Origin: Micromonospora ureilytica
GTDB lineage: Bacteria > Actinomycetota > Actinomycetes > Mycobacteriales > Micromonosporaceae
Direction of reading: 5' to 3'
DNA: 64,000 nt
Assembly (NCBI RefSeq): GCF_015751765.1
Contig: NZ_JADOTX010000001.1
Span: 5,890,001 to 5,954,000 of the forward strand
The notes beneath the pieces are model-generated. The model saw nothing but the letters and a program-made list of their open reading frames with translations, searched no databases and was not told the origin of the DNA. Positions 8,283 through 17,499 of the stretch are shown piece by piece. The translations under genes were made by a program, and so were the position numbers. The stretch's first letter is position 1. Every line of letters begins with the position of its first letter.

Positions 8283-8325
8283 GCGTGAGGAGTGAGCCGA
8301 TCTTGCGAGCCCCGCAGTCGCGAAC
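8279..8325 (+). repeat. Dispersed 47-bp intergenic repeat, copy 1
   Basis: 45 of 47 bases match the copy at 12446-12492. The copy begins at the stop codon of the DUF2520 gene and ends about 12 nt before the panC start. Core: GAGCCGATCTTGCGAGCCCC. Confidence 0.9.
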
Positions 8326-8337
8326 CGAGGTGCCGCT

Positions 8338-9186
8338 GTGACCCAGGTGGTGCACACGCGGGCCGAGTTGGCCGAGGCCCGGGCCGGGCTGAAGGGCACG
8401 GTCGGGGTGGTGATGACGATGGGCGCGCTGCACTCCGGGCACGAGACGTTGCTGCGCGCGGCCCGGGAACAGGCCGACCACGTGCTGGTTACGGTCTTCG
8501 TGAACCCGTTGCAGTTCGGGCCGAACGAGGACTTCGACCGCTACCCGCGCACCCTCGACACCGACCTGGAGGTGTGCCGGCGGGCGGGCGCCGATCTGGT
8601 CTTCGCCCCGTCGGTGGCGGACATGTATCCGGACGGGCAGCCCCGCGTACGCCTGGATCCGGGGCCGCTCGGCGCCGAGCTGGAGGGGGCGAGCCGGCCC
8701 GGCTTCTTCCACGGGGTGCTCACCGTGGTGCTGAAGCTGCTCCAGCTCACCCAGCCGGATCTGGCGTTCTTCGGCGAGAAGGACTACCAGCAGCTCACCC
8801 TGGTCCGGCGGATGGCCCGCGACCTGGACGTGCCGGTCGAGGTGGTCGGCGTGCCGACAGTCCGGGAGCCGGACGGGCTGGCGCTGTCCAGCCGCAACCG
8901 TTACCTGAGCGAGCCGGAGCGGGCCGCCGCGCTGAGTTTGTCCGCCGCGTTGCGGGCCGGTGCGCGGGCCGCCGACGACGGTCTGGACGCGGGGGCGGTG
9001 CTGACCGCCGCGCACGCCGCGTTCGGCGCCGGTACGCCCGGTGCCCGTCTCGACTACCTGGTGCTCACCGATCCCGAGTTGGAACCGGGGCCGGTGTCCG
9101 GGCCGGCCCGGCTGGTGATCGCCGCCTGGGTGGGCGCCACCCGTTTGATCGACAACTCGGCGATCCACCTCGCCCCGCGCCCCTGA
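8338..9186 (+). CDS. panC: Pantothenate synthetase
   Basis: 282 aa, the usual family length. PanC is cytoplasmic and joins pantoate and beta-alanine with ATP to make pantothenate, the precursor of CoA. Signatures: [14 protein letters not shown] (ATP-binding HIGH-like motif, about 27-40), [28 protein letters not shown] and [11 protein letters not shown] 8338 starts about 12 nt after the dispersed repeat. panD follows after 45 nt, supplying beta-alanine, so the two form one operon with the DUF2520 gene. Confidence 0.97.
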   Translation: MTQVVHTRAELAEARAGLKGTVGVVMTMGALHSGHETLLRAAREQADHVLVTVFVNPLQFGPNEDFDRYPRTLDTDLEVCRRAGADLVFAPSVADMYPDGQPRVRLDPGPLGAELEGASRPGFFHGVLTVVLKLLQLTQPDLAFFGEKDYQQLTLVRRMARDLDVPVEVVGVPTVREPDGLALSSRNRYLSEPERAAALSLSAALRAGARAADDGLDAGAVLTAAHAAFGAGTPGARLDYLVLTDPELEPGPVSGPARLVIAAWVGATRLIDNSAIHLAPRP

Positions 9187-9231
9187 CCCGGCAGCACCAC
9201 CCTCCACCGAATACCGCGAAAGGTCACTCCG

Positions 9232-9660
9232 ATGTTGCGGACCATGCTCAAGTCGAAGATCCACCGGGCCACGGTGACCCAGGCCGACCTGCACTACGTC
9301 GGTTCGGTGACTGTGGACGAGGACCTGCTCGACGCCGCCGACCTGCTCCCCGGCGAGCAGGTGGCGATCGTGGACATCACAAACGGCGCCCGGCTGGAGA
9401 CGTACGTGATCCCGGGCGTGCGGGGCAGCGGCGTGATCGGCATCAATGGCGCCGCCGCGCACCTGGTGCACCCCGGTGACCTGGTCATCCTGATCTCGTA
9501 CGGCCAGATGGACGACGCCGAGGCCCGGTCCTACCGGCCACGGGTCGTGCACGTCGACGCCGACAACCGGGTGATCGAGTTGGGTGCCGACCCGGCTGCG
9601 GCGGCGCCCGGTACGGCCGGGAGCCCGGTGCCCAGTCCGTTGGCCGTGTCCGGAGTCTGA
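9232..9660 (+). CDS. panD: Aspartate 1-decarboxylase proenzyme
   Basis: 142 aa. PanD converts aspartate to beta-alanine using a pyruvoyl group formed by self-cleavage. The cleavage site Gly24-Ser25 is present in [11 protein letters not shown], Lys9 in [12 protein letters not shown] is in place, and Tyr58-type context ([10 protein letters not shown]) and the NGAAA motif are conserved. The last ~20 residues (rich in A, P, G) are a non-conserved tail. SD GAAAGG lies upstream of ATG 9232. Confidence 0.97.
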   Translation: MLRTMLKSKIHRATVTQADLHYVGSVTVDEDLLDAADLLPGEQVAIVDITNGARLETYVIPGVRGSGVIGINGAAAHLVHPGDLVILISYGQMDDAEARSYRPRVVHVDADNRVIELGADPAAAAPGTAGSPVPSPLAVSGV

Positions 9661-9756
9661 TCCCGCGTACCGCGATTCCGGTCTGTCACCAGAAGGTCAT
9701 TTCCGGTTACCCTGAGCGCGCTGGCGGAAGCTGGCCGGTGGCTGGGGGAGGCCGCT

Positions 9757-10653
9757 ATGCGCAGTGCGATGACGACACTGTTCGCCGCTGTTGTCACGGC
9801 GGTGCTGCTGGTGGGCTGCGCCGGGTCCGGCGGTCTGGACGGTGATCTGACCGACGACTGGGCGGCCTTGCCGGCGCCGTCGGCGTTCACCCCGGCCGCC
9901 GGTGTGTGTCACGCCGCCGATTTCACCGATCTGGTCAGCCTGGCCAGCTACGAGCCGGTGGACTGCGCCGGCCCGCACCGACTGGAGACCGTGCATGTGG
10001 GGGTGTTCCCGGTCGAGCGGACGACCGCTCCGGCGGGTGGTTCGGCGGAGCTGCGGGGCGCGTTCGCCGAGTGCGACACCCGGGCGGCCGGCTACGTGGG
10101 TGACGACTGGCGGTCCGGCCGGCTGCGGCTGTCGGTGGCGCTGCCCAACGGGCCGGGCTGGGCGGCGGGTTCCCGGTGGTTCCGCTGCGACCTCACCGAG
10201 CTGACCACTGTCGAGGCGGCGGCCACAGTGGTGGTCCGTTCGGGCAGTCTGCGGGACGCGTTGAAGGGGCCAACCGGGCTGCGCCTCGGTTGTCAGCAGA
10301 CCCGCGGGGGCGCCGGCCGGGGTGTGCAGACGCTGATCCCGGTGGAGTGCGGCAAACAGCACGACGCCGAGTTCGTCGGGGTGTGGCGCGCACCGGACGT
10401 GGCGTACCCGACCCGGGACGCCGAGTGGGTGCCGCTCTACAACGGTTGTCGCAGCATCCTGGCCCGGTACGCGGGCGTACCTGACGACGCCAAGCTGCGC
10501 TTCCGCAGCGGTGTGGTGGTCCGGCCACCGGGGGCGGGGCGCTGGAAGGTCGGTGATCGGGGCGTCCGCTGCTATCTGTGGCTCAGCGACCGTACGGTGA
10601 CCGCCACGCTGAAGGGCGCTGGCCCGGCTGGTCTACCGGTCCGGACGAAGTGA
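9757..10653 (+). CDS. Septum-formation-family lipoprotein
   Basis: 298 aa. A short signal ends in the lipobox LLVGC, predicting a lipid-anchored extracellular protein. The mature part contains two related cysteine-containing segments (GVCHAADFTD..YEPVDCAGPH and LGCQQTRGG..IPVECGKQHDAEFVG), typical of the actinobacterial Septum_form domain, in which paired cysteines probably form disulfides and H/EF residues cluster. A role in division or envelope is inferred from the family name only. It lies between panD and nadB with no sign of coupling to either. Confidence 0.72.
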   Translation: MRSAMTTLFAAVVTAVLLVGCAGSGGLDGDLTDDWAALPAPSAFTPAAGVCHAADFTDLVSLASYEPVDCAGPHRLETVHVGVFPVERTTAPAGGSAELRGAFAECDTRAAGYVGDDWRSGRLRLSVALPNGPGWAAGSRWFRCDLTELTTVEAAATVVVRSGSLRDALKGPTGLRLGCQQTRGGAGRGVQTLIPVECGKQHDAEFVGVWRAPDVAYPTRDAEWVPLYNGCRSILARYAGVPDDAKLRFRSGVVVRPPGAGRWKVGDRGVRCYLWLSDRTVTATLKGAGPAGLPVRTK

Positions 10654-10751
10654 GCACGGCCTGACTGTCGACGCGCGCCGGACGGGGTCGCCCAAAACAC
10701 TCGTCCCGCCCCCGCCGCCCCGGGCGAGGATGGTTCGGGTTGACTGGGGGG

Positions 10752-12449
10752 ATGGACCTCCCGACCGTCGACCTGCCTGCCCTGCCCGCGCTGCTGGCCG
10801 CGCCCGCGCCCGGCTGGGTGGAGACCACCGACGTGATCGTTGTGGGTTCCGGCGTGGCCGGGTTGACCGCGGCGCTGCACCTGCGTGAGGCGGGTCTGCA
10901 CGTCACGGTGGTCACCAAGGTCAACATTGACGACGGCTCGACCCGGTGGGCACAGGGCGGCATCGCCGCCGTGCTCGACCCGGCGGACACCCCGGCGGCG
11001 CATGCCCGGGACACCGAGGTCGCCGGGGTCGGGCTGTGCGACCCGGCGGCGGTCCGGGTGCTGGTCGAGGAGGGGCCGACCCGGCTCCGCGAGCTGATCC
11101 GGATCGGCGCCGAGTTCGATCGTCACCTGGACGGCTCGCTGATGCTGACCCGCGAGGGCGGGCACCGGGCGGACCGGATCGTGCACGCCGGCGGGGACGC
11201 CACCGGCGCGGAGGTGCAGCGGGCCCTGCACGCCGCGGTGCAGCGCGACCCGTGGATCCGGCTCGTCGAGCACGCCCTCGTACTGGACCTGCTGCGCGCG
11301 CCCGGCGACGGCCCGGATGGGCTCGGCCCGGCCTGCGGGATCACCCTGCACGTGTTGGGTGAGGGCAGCGAGGACGGCGTCGGCGCGCTGCTGGCCCGTG
11401 CCGTGGTGCTCGCCACCGGCGGCATGGGGCAGATCTTCTCGGCCACCACCAACCCGGCGGTCTCCACCGGGGACGGGGTGGCGCTGGCGCTGCGGGCGGG
11501 CGCGGCGGTGACCGACGTGGAGTTCGTCCAGTTCCACCCGACCGCTCTGCTCACCCCGCCCGGCGCGGGAGTGCCCGGGGCGGGGCACGCGCAGCAGCCG
11601 CTGGTCTCGGAGGCTTTGCGCGGCGAGGGCGCGTACCTGGTGGACGCGGACGGCAAGAGGTTCATGGTGGGCCAGCACGAGTTGGCCGAGCTGGCACCCC
11701 GGGACGTGGTGGCCAAGGGCATCCACCGGGTGCTGCTGGCCACCGGCGCGGACCACGTCTTCCTCGACGCACGGCATCTGGGTGGCGACTTCCTGGCCGG
11801 TCGGTTCCCCACCATCGTGGCGTCCTGCCTGGCGATCGGCGTGGACCCGGCGACCGATCTGATTCCGGTGGCGCCGGCCGCCCACTACGCCTCCGGCGGG
11901 GTTCGGACGGATCTGCGCGGCCGCACCTCCATCCCCGGCCTGTACGCCTGCGGCGAGGTGGCCTGCACTGGCGTGCACGGCGCGAACCGGCTGGCCAGCA
12001 ACTCGCTGCTGGAGGGTCTGGTCTTCTCCCGGCGGATCGCCGAGGACATCGCGGCCGGCCTGCCCGAGCAGGCCCAGCCGGCGGACACCGGCGCCTGGCG
12101 TGGCGGTACGGGTTGGGTGCTGCCCGCGGAGGTGACGCCCACCCTGCAACGGGCGATGACCCGGGGGGCCGGGGTGCTCCGATCCGCGGCGACGCTGGCC
12201 GAGACGGCCGGGACGTTGACCGAGCTGGGCGTTGCCCGGGGCCGGCCGCGGACCGCCGACTGGGAGGCGACGAACCTGCTCACCGTGGCGTCGACGCTTG
12301 TCGCCGCCGCGTACGCCCGTGGTGAGACCCGGGGCTGCCACTGGCGGGAGGACTTCCCGACGGCCGACGAACGGTGGCTGGGCCATCTGGTCGGGGCGGT
12401 CGGGGCGCAGGGCCGGGTGACGCAACAGTGGGAGGGGATGGCCCAGTGA
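10752..12449 (+). CDS. nadB: L-aspartate oxidase
   Basis: 565 aa. This FAD enzyme oxidises aspartate to iminoaspartate, the first step of de novo NAD synthesis. The FAD motif VVGSGVAGLTAALH is at about 30-43, with STRWAQGGIAAV, REGGHRADRIVHAGGDATG, and the HFHPTAL-like EFVQFHPTAL and HYASGGVRTDLRGRTS blocks of the succinate dehydrogenase/aspartate oxidase family. ATG 10752 is chosen because GGGGGG lies just before it. Its stop begins the second copy of the dispersed repeat, and nadC follows, but nadA is not in the window. Confidence 0.95.
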   Translation: MDLPTVDLPALPALLAAPAPGWVETTDVIVVGSGVAGLTAALHLREAGLHVTVVTKVNIDDGSTRWAQGGIAAVLDPADTPAAHARDTEVAGVGLCDPAAVRVLVEEGPTRLRELIRIGAEFDRHLDGSLMLTREGGHRADRIVHAGGDATGAEVQRALHAAVQRDPWIRLVEHALVLDLLRAPGDGPDGLGPACGITLHVLGEGSEDGVGALLARAVVLATGGMGQIFSATTNPAVSTGDGVALALRAGAAVTDVEFVQFHPTALLTPPGAGVPGAGHAQQPLVSEALRGEGAYLVDADGKRFMVGQHELAELAPRDVVAKGIHRVLLATGADHVFLDARHLGGDFLAGRFPTIVASCLAIGVDPATDLIPVAPAAHYASGGVRTDLRGRTSIPGLYACGEVACTGVHGANRLASNSLLEGLVFSRRIAEDIAAGLPEQAQPADTGAWRGGTGWVLPAEVTPTLQRAMTRGAGVLRSAATLAETAGTLTELGVARGRPRTADWEATNLLTVASTLVAAAYARGETRGCHWREDFPTADERWLGHLVGAVGAQGRVTQQWEGMAQ

Positions 12450-12492
12450 GCGCGAGGAGTGAGCCGATCTTGCGAGCCCCGCAGTCGGGAAC
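12446..12492 (+). repeat. Dispersed 47-bp intergenic repeat, copy 2
   Basis: Two mismatches to the copy at 8279-8325. Again it begins at a stop codon (nadB TGA) and occupies the gap before the next operon gene (nadC). Confidence 0.9.
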
Positions 12493-12505
12493 GAAGGAGG
12501 CGACG

Positions 12506-13402
12506 ATGACGGAGTCGACGGAGAGGGCGTTGCGGGCGGCTGGGCTGGATCCGGCGTACGTGCGGCAGGTCATCGAGGGCGCGCTCGTCGAGGATCTGGG
12601 TCCGGATTTCCTGGACGTCACAAGCGTCGCCACCATCCCGGCGGAGCAGACCGACACCGCCGACCTGGTGGCCCGCGCGGACGGGGTGTTGGCCGGGATG
12701 GCGGTGGCCGCCGCCGTGTTCGAGCTGGTGGGCGAGGTGACGGGCTTCGGTCGTACCGTCGAGGTGTCGGTGTTGGCCCGCGACGGCGAGCGGGTGGCCC
12801 GCGGCGACGTGCTGGCGACGGTGACCGGCCCGACCCGGCTGCTGCTGACGGCCGAGCGGACGGCGCTCAACCTGCTCTGCCGGATGTCCGGGGTGGCCAC
12901 CCACACCCGCGCCTGGGCGGACGCGCTGGCCGGCACGAAGGCGATGGTGCTGGACACCCGCAAGACGACGCCGGGTCTGCGGGCGCTGGAGAAGTACGCG
13001 GTGCGGGCCGGCGGGGGCACCAACAAGCGGATGGGCCTCTACGACGTGGCCATGATCAAGGACAACCACAAGTTGGCGGCCGGGGGGATCACGGCGGCCT
13101 ACCGGCGGGTCCGGGAGGCGTTCCCGGAGGTTCCGGTGCAGGTCGAGGTAACCACTGTCGACGAGGCGGTGGAGGCGGTGGAGGCCGGGGCGGACTTCCT
13201 GCTCTGCGACAACATGACGCCGGAGGTGCTGGCCGAGGCGGTGGCCGCGGTGGGTGACCGGGCGGAGCTGGAGGCGACCGGCGGGCTGACCCTGGAGGTC
13301 GCCGGCCGGTACGCGGCCACCGGCGTGGACTTCCTCTCGGTGGGCGCGTTGACGCACTCGTCGCCGATCCTGGACATCGCGCTGGACCTGCGCACGGAGT
13401 AG
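12506..13402 (+). CDS. nadC: Nicotinate-nucleotide pyrophosphorylase (quinolinate phosphoribosyltransferase)
   Basis: 298 aa. NadC turns quinolinate and PRPP into nicotinate mononucleotide. Diagnostic blocks: ALVEDLGPDFLDVTS near the N-terminus, AERTALNLLCRMSGVAT, DTRKTTPGLRALEKYAVRAGGGTNKRMGLYD, MIKDNHKLAAGG and the C-terminal EATGGLTLE..DFLSVGALTHS. A strong SD (AAGGAGG, 12494-12500) precedes ATG 12506. Its position directly behind nadB completes two of the three quinolinate-route steps. Confidence 0.97.
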   Translation: MTESTERALRAAGLDPAYVRQVIEGALVEDLGPDFLDVTSVATIPAEQTDTADLVARADGVLAGMAVAAAVFELVGEVTGFGRTVEVSVLARDGERVARGDVLATVTGPTRLLLTAERTALNLLCRMSGVATHTRAWADALAGTKAMVLDTRKTTPGLRALEKYAVRAGGGTNKRMGLYDVAMIKDNHKLAAGGITAAYRRVREAFPEVPVQVEVTTVDEAVEAVEAGADFLLCDNMTPEVLAEAVAAVGDRAELEATGGLTLEVAGRYAATGVDFLSVGALTHSSPILDIALDLRTE

Positions 13403-13407
13403 TTGTC

Positions 13408-13422
13408 TAGGCTGCGTGCGTG
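13408..13422 (+). promoter_or_regulatory. Leaderless-type promoter of coaX
   Basis: TAGGCT at 13408-13413 is followed by exactly 6 nt and the GTG start of coaX. The short spacer leaves no room for a leader or SD. Confidence 0.6.
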
Positions 13423-14178
13423 CTGCTCTGCATCGACATCGGAAACACCAACACCGTGCTGGCGACCTTCGACGGCGACAAGCTGGTGCACTCCTGGCGG
13501 ATCAAGACCGATGCCCGCTCGACGGCGGACGAGCTGGGCCTGATGTTCCGGGGCCTGCTCGCCGGGGACAACGTCGAGATCACCGGTGTGGCCGCCTGCT
13601 CCACGGTGCCGGCCGCGCTGCGGTCGCTGCGCACCATGCTGAGCCGTTACTACGCCGACCTGCCGAGCGTCGTGGTCGAGCCGGGCGTGCGGACCGGGGT
13701 GCAGCTGGCGATCGACAACCCGAAGGAGGTCGGCGCCGACCGGGTGGTCAACACCCTGGCCGCGTACACCCTCTACGGCGGCCCGTCGATCGTTGTGGAC
13801 TTCGGCACCACCACCAACTTCGACGTGATCAGCGAGCGGGGTGAGTTCCTCGGCGGGGCGTTCGCCCCGGGCATCGAGATCTCCTTCGACGCGCTGGCCG
13901 CCCGGGCCGCGCAGCTGCGCAAGGTCGAGGCCACCAAGCCTCGCTCGGTGATCGGCAAGAACACCGTGGAGTGCCTCCAGGCCGGCCTGTACTTCGGCTT
14001 TGCCGGCCAGGTGGACCGGATCGTCGAGCGGATGACCGAGGAGCTGGGCGAGGTGCGGGCGGTGATCGCCACCGGCGGTCTCGCCTCGCTGGTGATCAAC
14101 GAGTGTCGCAGCATCACCCACCACGAGCCGATGATCACACTGATCGGCCTGCGGATGGTCTACGAACGCAACCTGTGA
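13420..14178 (+). CDS. coaX: Type III pantothenate kinase
   Basis: 252 aa. CoaX phosphorylates pantothenate, the first committed CoA step, and belongs to the ASKHA fold. Motifs: CIDIGNTNTVLATF (phosphate 1, residues 4-17), PKEVGADRVVN, VVDFGTTTNFDV (phosphate 2) and GGAFAPGIEIS, with ATGGLASL for the adenosine site. It is insensitive to CoA feedback in characterised members. Starts at GTG 13420, probably leaderless, only 17 nt after nadC, so it has its own promoter inside the cofactor block. Confidence 0.96.
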   Translation: MLLCIDIGNTNTVLATFDGDKLVHSWRIKTDARSTADELGLMFRGLLAGDNVEITGVAACSTVPAALRSLRTMLSRYYADLPSVVVEPGVRTGVQLAIDNPKEVGADRVVNTLAAYTLYGGPSIVVDFGTTTNFDVISERGEFLGGAFAPGIEISFDALAARAAQLRKVEATKPRSVIGKNTVECLQAGLYFGFAGQVDRIVERMTEELGEVRAVIATGGLASLVINECRSITHHEPMITLIGLRMVYERNL

Positions 14179-14213
14179 CTTCGGCCGCCGTCTGGGCGGC
14201 CTCCGTCCGGGCC

Positions 14214-14954
14214 TCAGCGCCGCCGGGCGCGGAGCACCAGCGTCCGGTACGGCAGCTCGATGGTGTCCCGGCCAACCAGGGCGGGGTGAATGTTCAGAAG
14301 GTCGGTCAGCTCCCGCTCGACCCGCCGCTGATCGTCCGTGGAGGCGGTGAGCCAGTACGAGCGGGTGCGGACCATCCCGAGCAGCTCATCCGGCGTGAGC
14401 GTGGTGCGGTGCCTGAACTCGCGCTGCTCGATGGCGTCGAAGTCGGGGCCGAAGTCGGGGTACTCGCCGACGACCAGGCTGCTCGACTTGTCCCCGAGGT
14501 GGGCGATACGGCTCAGTTCGGCCACCCAGTCGACGCTGTCGTCCCGGATGTTCCAGATGGGGGCGAAGGTGCCACCGGGGCGAAGTACCCGGGCGATCTC
14601 GGCGTGCGCGGGCTCCCGGTCGAACCAGTGGTACGCCGTCCCGGCCAGCACCGCGTCCGCCGTCGAGTCGGGCAGGGGCACGGCCTCGGCGCTGCCCGCC
14701 AGCGCCGTCGTACCCGGGGTGCTGTGGGCGAGCTGCGCCCGCATCCCCGGATCGGGCTCCACCGGTACGACCTCGTGGCCCAGGGCCAGCGCGGCGCGGG
14801 TCAGGATGCCGGTGCCGGCCGCGAGATCGACCACCCGGGCCTCGGCCAGCCCGTCGAGTGCCCAACGGACCGCGGCCTCGGGATAACGTGGTCGAAACCG
14901 GTCGTAATCACTCGCAGCGGCACCGAACGACAGGGCGTGAGTGTGATCGACCAT
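14214..14954 (-). CDS. Class I SAM-dependent methyltransferase
   Basis: 246 aa. Methyltransf_11-like: the SAM motif VVDLAAGTGILTRAAL is at about 41-56, an acidic residue at VVPVEPDPGMRAQL, then DAVLAGTAYHWFD and a post-motif ARVLRPGGTFAPIWN. The AYHWFD element is typical of a widespread actinobacterial group of small-molecule methyltransferases; the substrate is unknown. It is the only minus-strand gene between coaX and lysS, convergent with coaX and divergent from lysS. Confidence 0.85.
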   Translation of the reverse strand: MVDHTHALSFGAAASDYDRFRPRYPEAAVRWALDGLAEARVVDLAAGTGILTRAALALGHEVVPVEPDPGMRAQLAHSTPGTTALAGSAEAVPLPDSTADAVLAGTAYHWFDREPAHAEIARVLRPGGTFAPIWNIRDDSVDWVAELSRIAHLGDKSSSLVVGEYPDFGPDFDAIEQREFRHRTTLTPDELLGMVRTRSYWLTASTDDQRRVERELTDLLNIHPALVGRDTIELPYRTLVLRARRR

Positions 14955-15042
14955 GACGGGCAGGTTATCCCGTAACGGCCTCCGGACCGCTTGAGTACGC
15001 TCGGGCCTGACCCCCTGTATCTCCGTGACGAGGAAGCGTGCC

Positions 15043-16551
15043 GTGAGCGAGCAGAACCCCGTGCCAGTGGACCCCGCCGACGACCTTCCCGAGCAGATGA
15101 AGGTCCGCCGGGAGAAGCGGGACCGGATGCTCGCCGAGGGCGTCGAGCCCTACCCGGTCGGCTTCCCCCGCACCACCACCCTGGCGCAGGTCCGGGCGGG
15201 CTACGCCGACCTGCCGACCGACACCGCGACCGGCGACCAGGTCGCGGTCACCGGCCGGGTGATCTTCGTACGCAACACGGGCAAGCTCTGCTTCGCGACC
15301 CTGCGGGACGGCGACGGCACCGAGTTGCAGGCGATGCTTTCCCTGGACCGGGTCGGGCCGGAGCGGCTGGAGGCGTGGAAGCGCCTCGTCGACCTCGGCG
15401 ACCACGTCGGCGTCACCGGCGAGGTGATCACCAGCCGTCGGGGTGAGCTGTCGGTGTTGGCCCAGCAGTGGGAGATGACCGCCAAGGCGCTGCGACCGTT
15501 GCCGGTGGCCCACAAGCCCCTCTCCGAGGAGGCGCGCGTCCGGCAGCGTTACGTCGACCTGATTGTGCGGCCGCAGGCACGGGAGATGGTGCGTACCCGG
15601 GCCGCCGCCGTACGCAGTCTGCGCGATTCACTGCACGGGCAGGGCTTCATTGAGGTGGAAACGCCGATGTTGCAACTGCTGCACGGTGGCGCGGCGGCCC
15701 GACCGTTCGTGACCCACAGCAATGCGTTGAACACCGATCTGTATCTGCGAATCGCTCCGGAACTGTTTCTCAAGCGCGCTGTGGTAGGCGGCGTCGACAG
15801 CGTCTTCGAGATCAACCGCAACTTCCGTAATGAGGGTGTCGACTCTTCGCACTCGCCGGAGTTCGCGATGCTGGAGACGTACCAGGCGTACGGCGACTAC
15901 GACACGATGGCCGACTTGACCCGCAATCTCGTGCAACAGGCGGCGATCGCGGTGAGCGGCTCGACGGTGGTGACCCACGCCGACGGGCGGGACTTCGACC
16001 TGGGCGGCGAGTGGCGGTCCGTGACGTTGTTCGGCGTGCTTTCCGAAGCACTGGGCGAGGAGGTCACGGTCCGCACCGAACGCTCCCGTCTGGTGGAGTA
16101 CGCGGACAAGGTGGGATTGGCCGTGGACCCGAAGTGGGGTCCGGGCAAGCTGGCCGAGGAGTTGTTCGAGGAACTGGTCGTTCCCGGTCTGCAGGCGCCC
16201 ACCTTCGTACGGGACTACCCGGAGGAGACGAGCCCGCTCACCCGGGCGCACCGCAGCGAGCCAGGGCTGGCCGAGAAGTGGGACCTCTACGTGCTCGGGT
16301 TCGAGCTGGGCACCGCGTACTCCGAGCTGGTCGACCCGGTCGTGCAGCGGGAACGGCTGGTTGCCCAGGCCCAGTTGGCCGCCCGTGGCGACGACGAGGC
16401 GATGCGTCTCGACGAGGACTTCCTACGGGCGATGGAGTATGGAATGCCGCCGGCCGGCGGTATGGGAATGGGAATCGACCGGCTGTTGATGGCCCTGACC
16501 GGGCTCGGAATTCGGGAAACGATCCTCTTCCCGTTGGTCCGCCCGGAGTAG
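15043..16551 (+). CDS. lysS: Lysyl-tRNA synthetase, class II
   Basis: 502 aa. An OB-fold anticodon-binding domain (about 55-160, [24 protein letters not shown]) is followed by the class II catalytic core: motif 1 around [13 protein letters not shown], motif 2 [24 protein letters not shown], and motif 3 [15 protein letters not shown] near the C-terminus. GTG 15043 is preferred over GTG 15025 because the GAGGAA SD at 15030 suits it. Upstream of lsr2 and clpC, the same neighbours I remember from mycobacteria. Confidence 0.96.
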   Translation: MSEQNPVPVDPADDLPEQMKVRREKRDRMLAEGVEPYPVGFPRTTTLAQVRAGYADLPTDTATGDQVAVTGRVIFVRNTGKLCFATLRDGDGTELQAMLSLDRVGPERLEAWKRLVDLGDHVGVTGEVITSRRGELSVLAQQWEMTAKALRPLPVAHKPLSEEARVRQRYVDLIVRPQAREMVRTRAAAVRSLRDSLHGQGFIEVETPMLQLLHGGAAARPFVTHSNALNTDLYLRIAPELFLKRAVVGGVDSVFEINRNFRNEGVDSSHSPEFAMLETYQAYGDYDTMADLTRNLVQQAAIAVSGSTVVTHADGRDFDLGGEWRSVTLFGVLSEALGEEVTVRTERSRLVEYADKVGLAVDPKWGPGKLAEELFEELVVPGLQAPTFVRDYPEETSPLTRAHRSEPGLAEKWDLYVLGFELGTAYSELVDPVVQRERLVAQAQLAARGDDEAMRLDEDFLRAMEYGMPPAGGMGMGIDRLLMALTGLGIRETILFPLVRPE

Positions 16552-16663
16552 TCCCGCCCGGGTGCACGCCGAACCGTAACCGGGTCCTATTGACGCGACG
16601 AGCGGCGCGCGGGTTATTGTGCTCTTGTTAGCAGGAGCACCCTGCTCGAAAGGAATGTGGGAC

Positions 16664-17008
16664 GTGGCCAAGCAGATCATTCACAAGCTGGTCGATGACC
16701 TGGACGGCGGGGACGCGGACGAGACCGTCAAGTTCGCCCTCGACGGCGTTCAGTACGAGATCGACCTCTCGAGCGCCAACGCCGCGAAATTGCGCGATGC
16801 ATTTGCCTCGTACGTGGGTGCCGGCACCAAGGTCGGCCGGGGCGGCGTCGTGATCGGTGGGCGGGCTGCCCGCGGTCGGGGTGGCGCGACCGCCGATCGG
16901 GAACAGAACAAGGCGATCCGGGAGTGGGCCAAGAAGGCCGGCAAGGACATCTCGGACCGGGGTCGTATCCCCCAGGAGATCGTGGACGAGTTCCACGCGA
17001 AGCGCTGA
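16664..17008 (+). CDS. lsr2: Lsr2 nucleoid-associated protein
   Basis: 114 aa. Lsr2 bridges AT-rich DNA and silences horizontally acquired genes in actinomycetes. The N-terminal dimerisation/oligomerisation domain is typical (AKQIIHKLVDDLDGGDADETVKFALDG). The C-terminal DNA-binding domain carries NKAIREWAKKAGKDISDRGRIPQEIVDEF, with the RGR AT-hook-like motif. A G/R-rich linker (about 64-78) joins the two. GTG 16664 gives the conserved MAKQ start, with SD AAAGGA upstream. Genome-wide this is normally one of two paralogues in the group. Confidence 0.95.
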   Translation: MAKQIIHKLVDDLDGGDADETVKFALDGVQYEIDLSSANAAKLRDAFASYVGAGTKVGRGGVVIGGRAARGRGGATADREQNKAIREWAKKAGKDISDRGRIPQEIVDEFHAKR

Positions 17009-17499
17009 TCCGTCAGCAGTTTGGTGGCTGGCCGCCACCGCAGGCGACACCGACGCCGGGCCGGAGGACTCTCTCCGGGCCGGCGTCGCCCGTTCCGGGC
17101 CGGGAAGCATTCCGGGCCGACCGACGTTGTCCACAACCAGTGGAACAGCTATCCACAGCCTGTGGACAACCTCCCCCAGGGCCGCGCGGGGCGCTCGTCG
17201 CGACCGCCGGTTCGGCCTCCCGGGGCCTCCCGGAGCGCTTCCGGACCCCGGATCGGGCTTCCGTCGAGCCAGTCGGATTTCGCTCTGCGCGTAGCGACAG
17301 GGCTACCGGAACACCTCCTGAGCGCGGACGGTTGTTCAAAACGACGTGCAACCGACCCAGAGCAGAGACACACGACCTCAGCTGAGTCGGTCAGCGACGA
17401 TAGAGTAAGGAGGCACGGACGCCCGTCCTGGACGTCCGCGCACCGGCCCCGCCAAGATCTTGACCATCAAGGCGCACGGCACGTGAGGAGCACGAGGGC
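17009..17499. other. lsr2-clpC intergenic region with DnaA-box cluster
   Basis: No gene seen in these 491 bp. They hold a cluster of DnaA-like 9-mers (17127-17169) and, nearer clpC, a short G/C-rich inverted repeat around GGACGCCCGTCCTGGACGTCC (17415-17435) after a possible -10 (TAGAGT, about 17401). This is presumably the clpC promoter region. I could not identify a definite ClgR or HspR/HAIR operator. Confidence 0.5.
17127..17169. promoter_or_regulatory. Cluster of three DnaA-box-like 9-mers
   Basis: TTGTCCACA at 17127-17135, CTATCCACA at 17149-17157, and an inverted TTGTCCACA at 17161-17169. The outer two equal the high-GC actinomycete DnaA-box consensus as I know it and form a 10-bp inverted repeat. 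The site lies 3' of lsr2 and upstream of clpC, with no replication genes around. Confidence 0.7.

Noticed and set aside
17265..17300. Possible ClgR-type site (TCGCT..AGCGA) upstream of clpC
   Set aside because: Arms of only five bases with an 8-nt spacer do not fit the ClgR consensus I remember, and lie ~220 bp from the start; too weak to call.
17321..17350. Inverted GGTTG..CAACC near 17330 as a heat-shock operator
   Set aside because: Arms are only 5 bp with a long spacer; no HAIR or CIRCE match.
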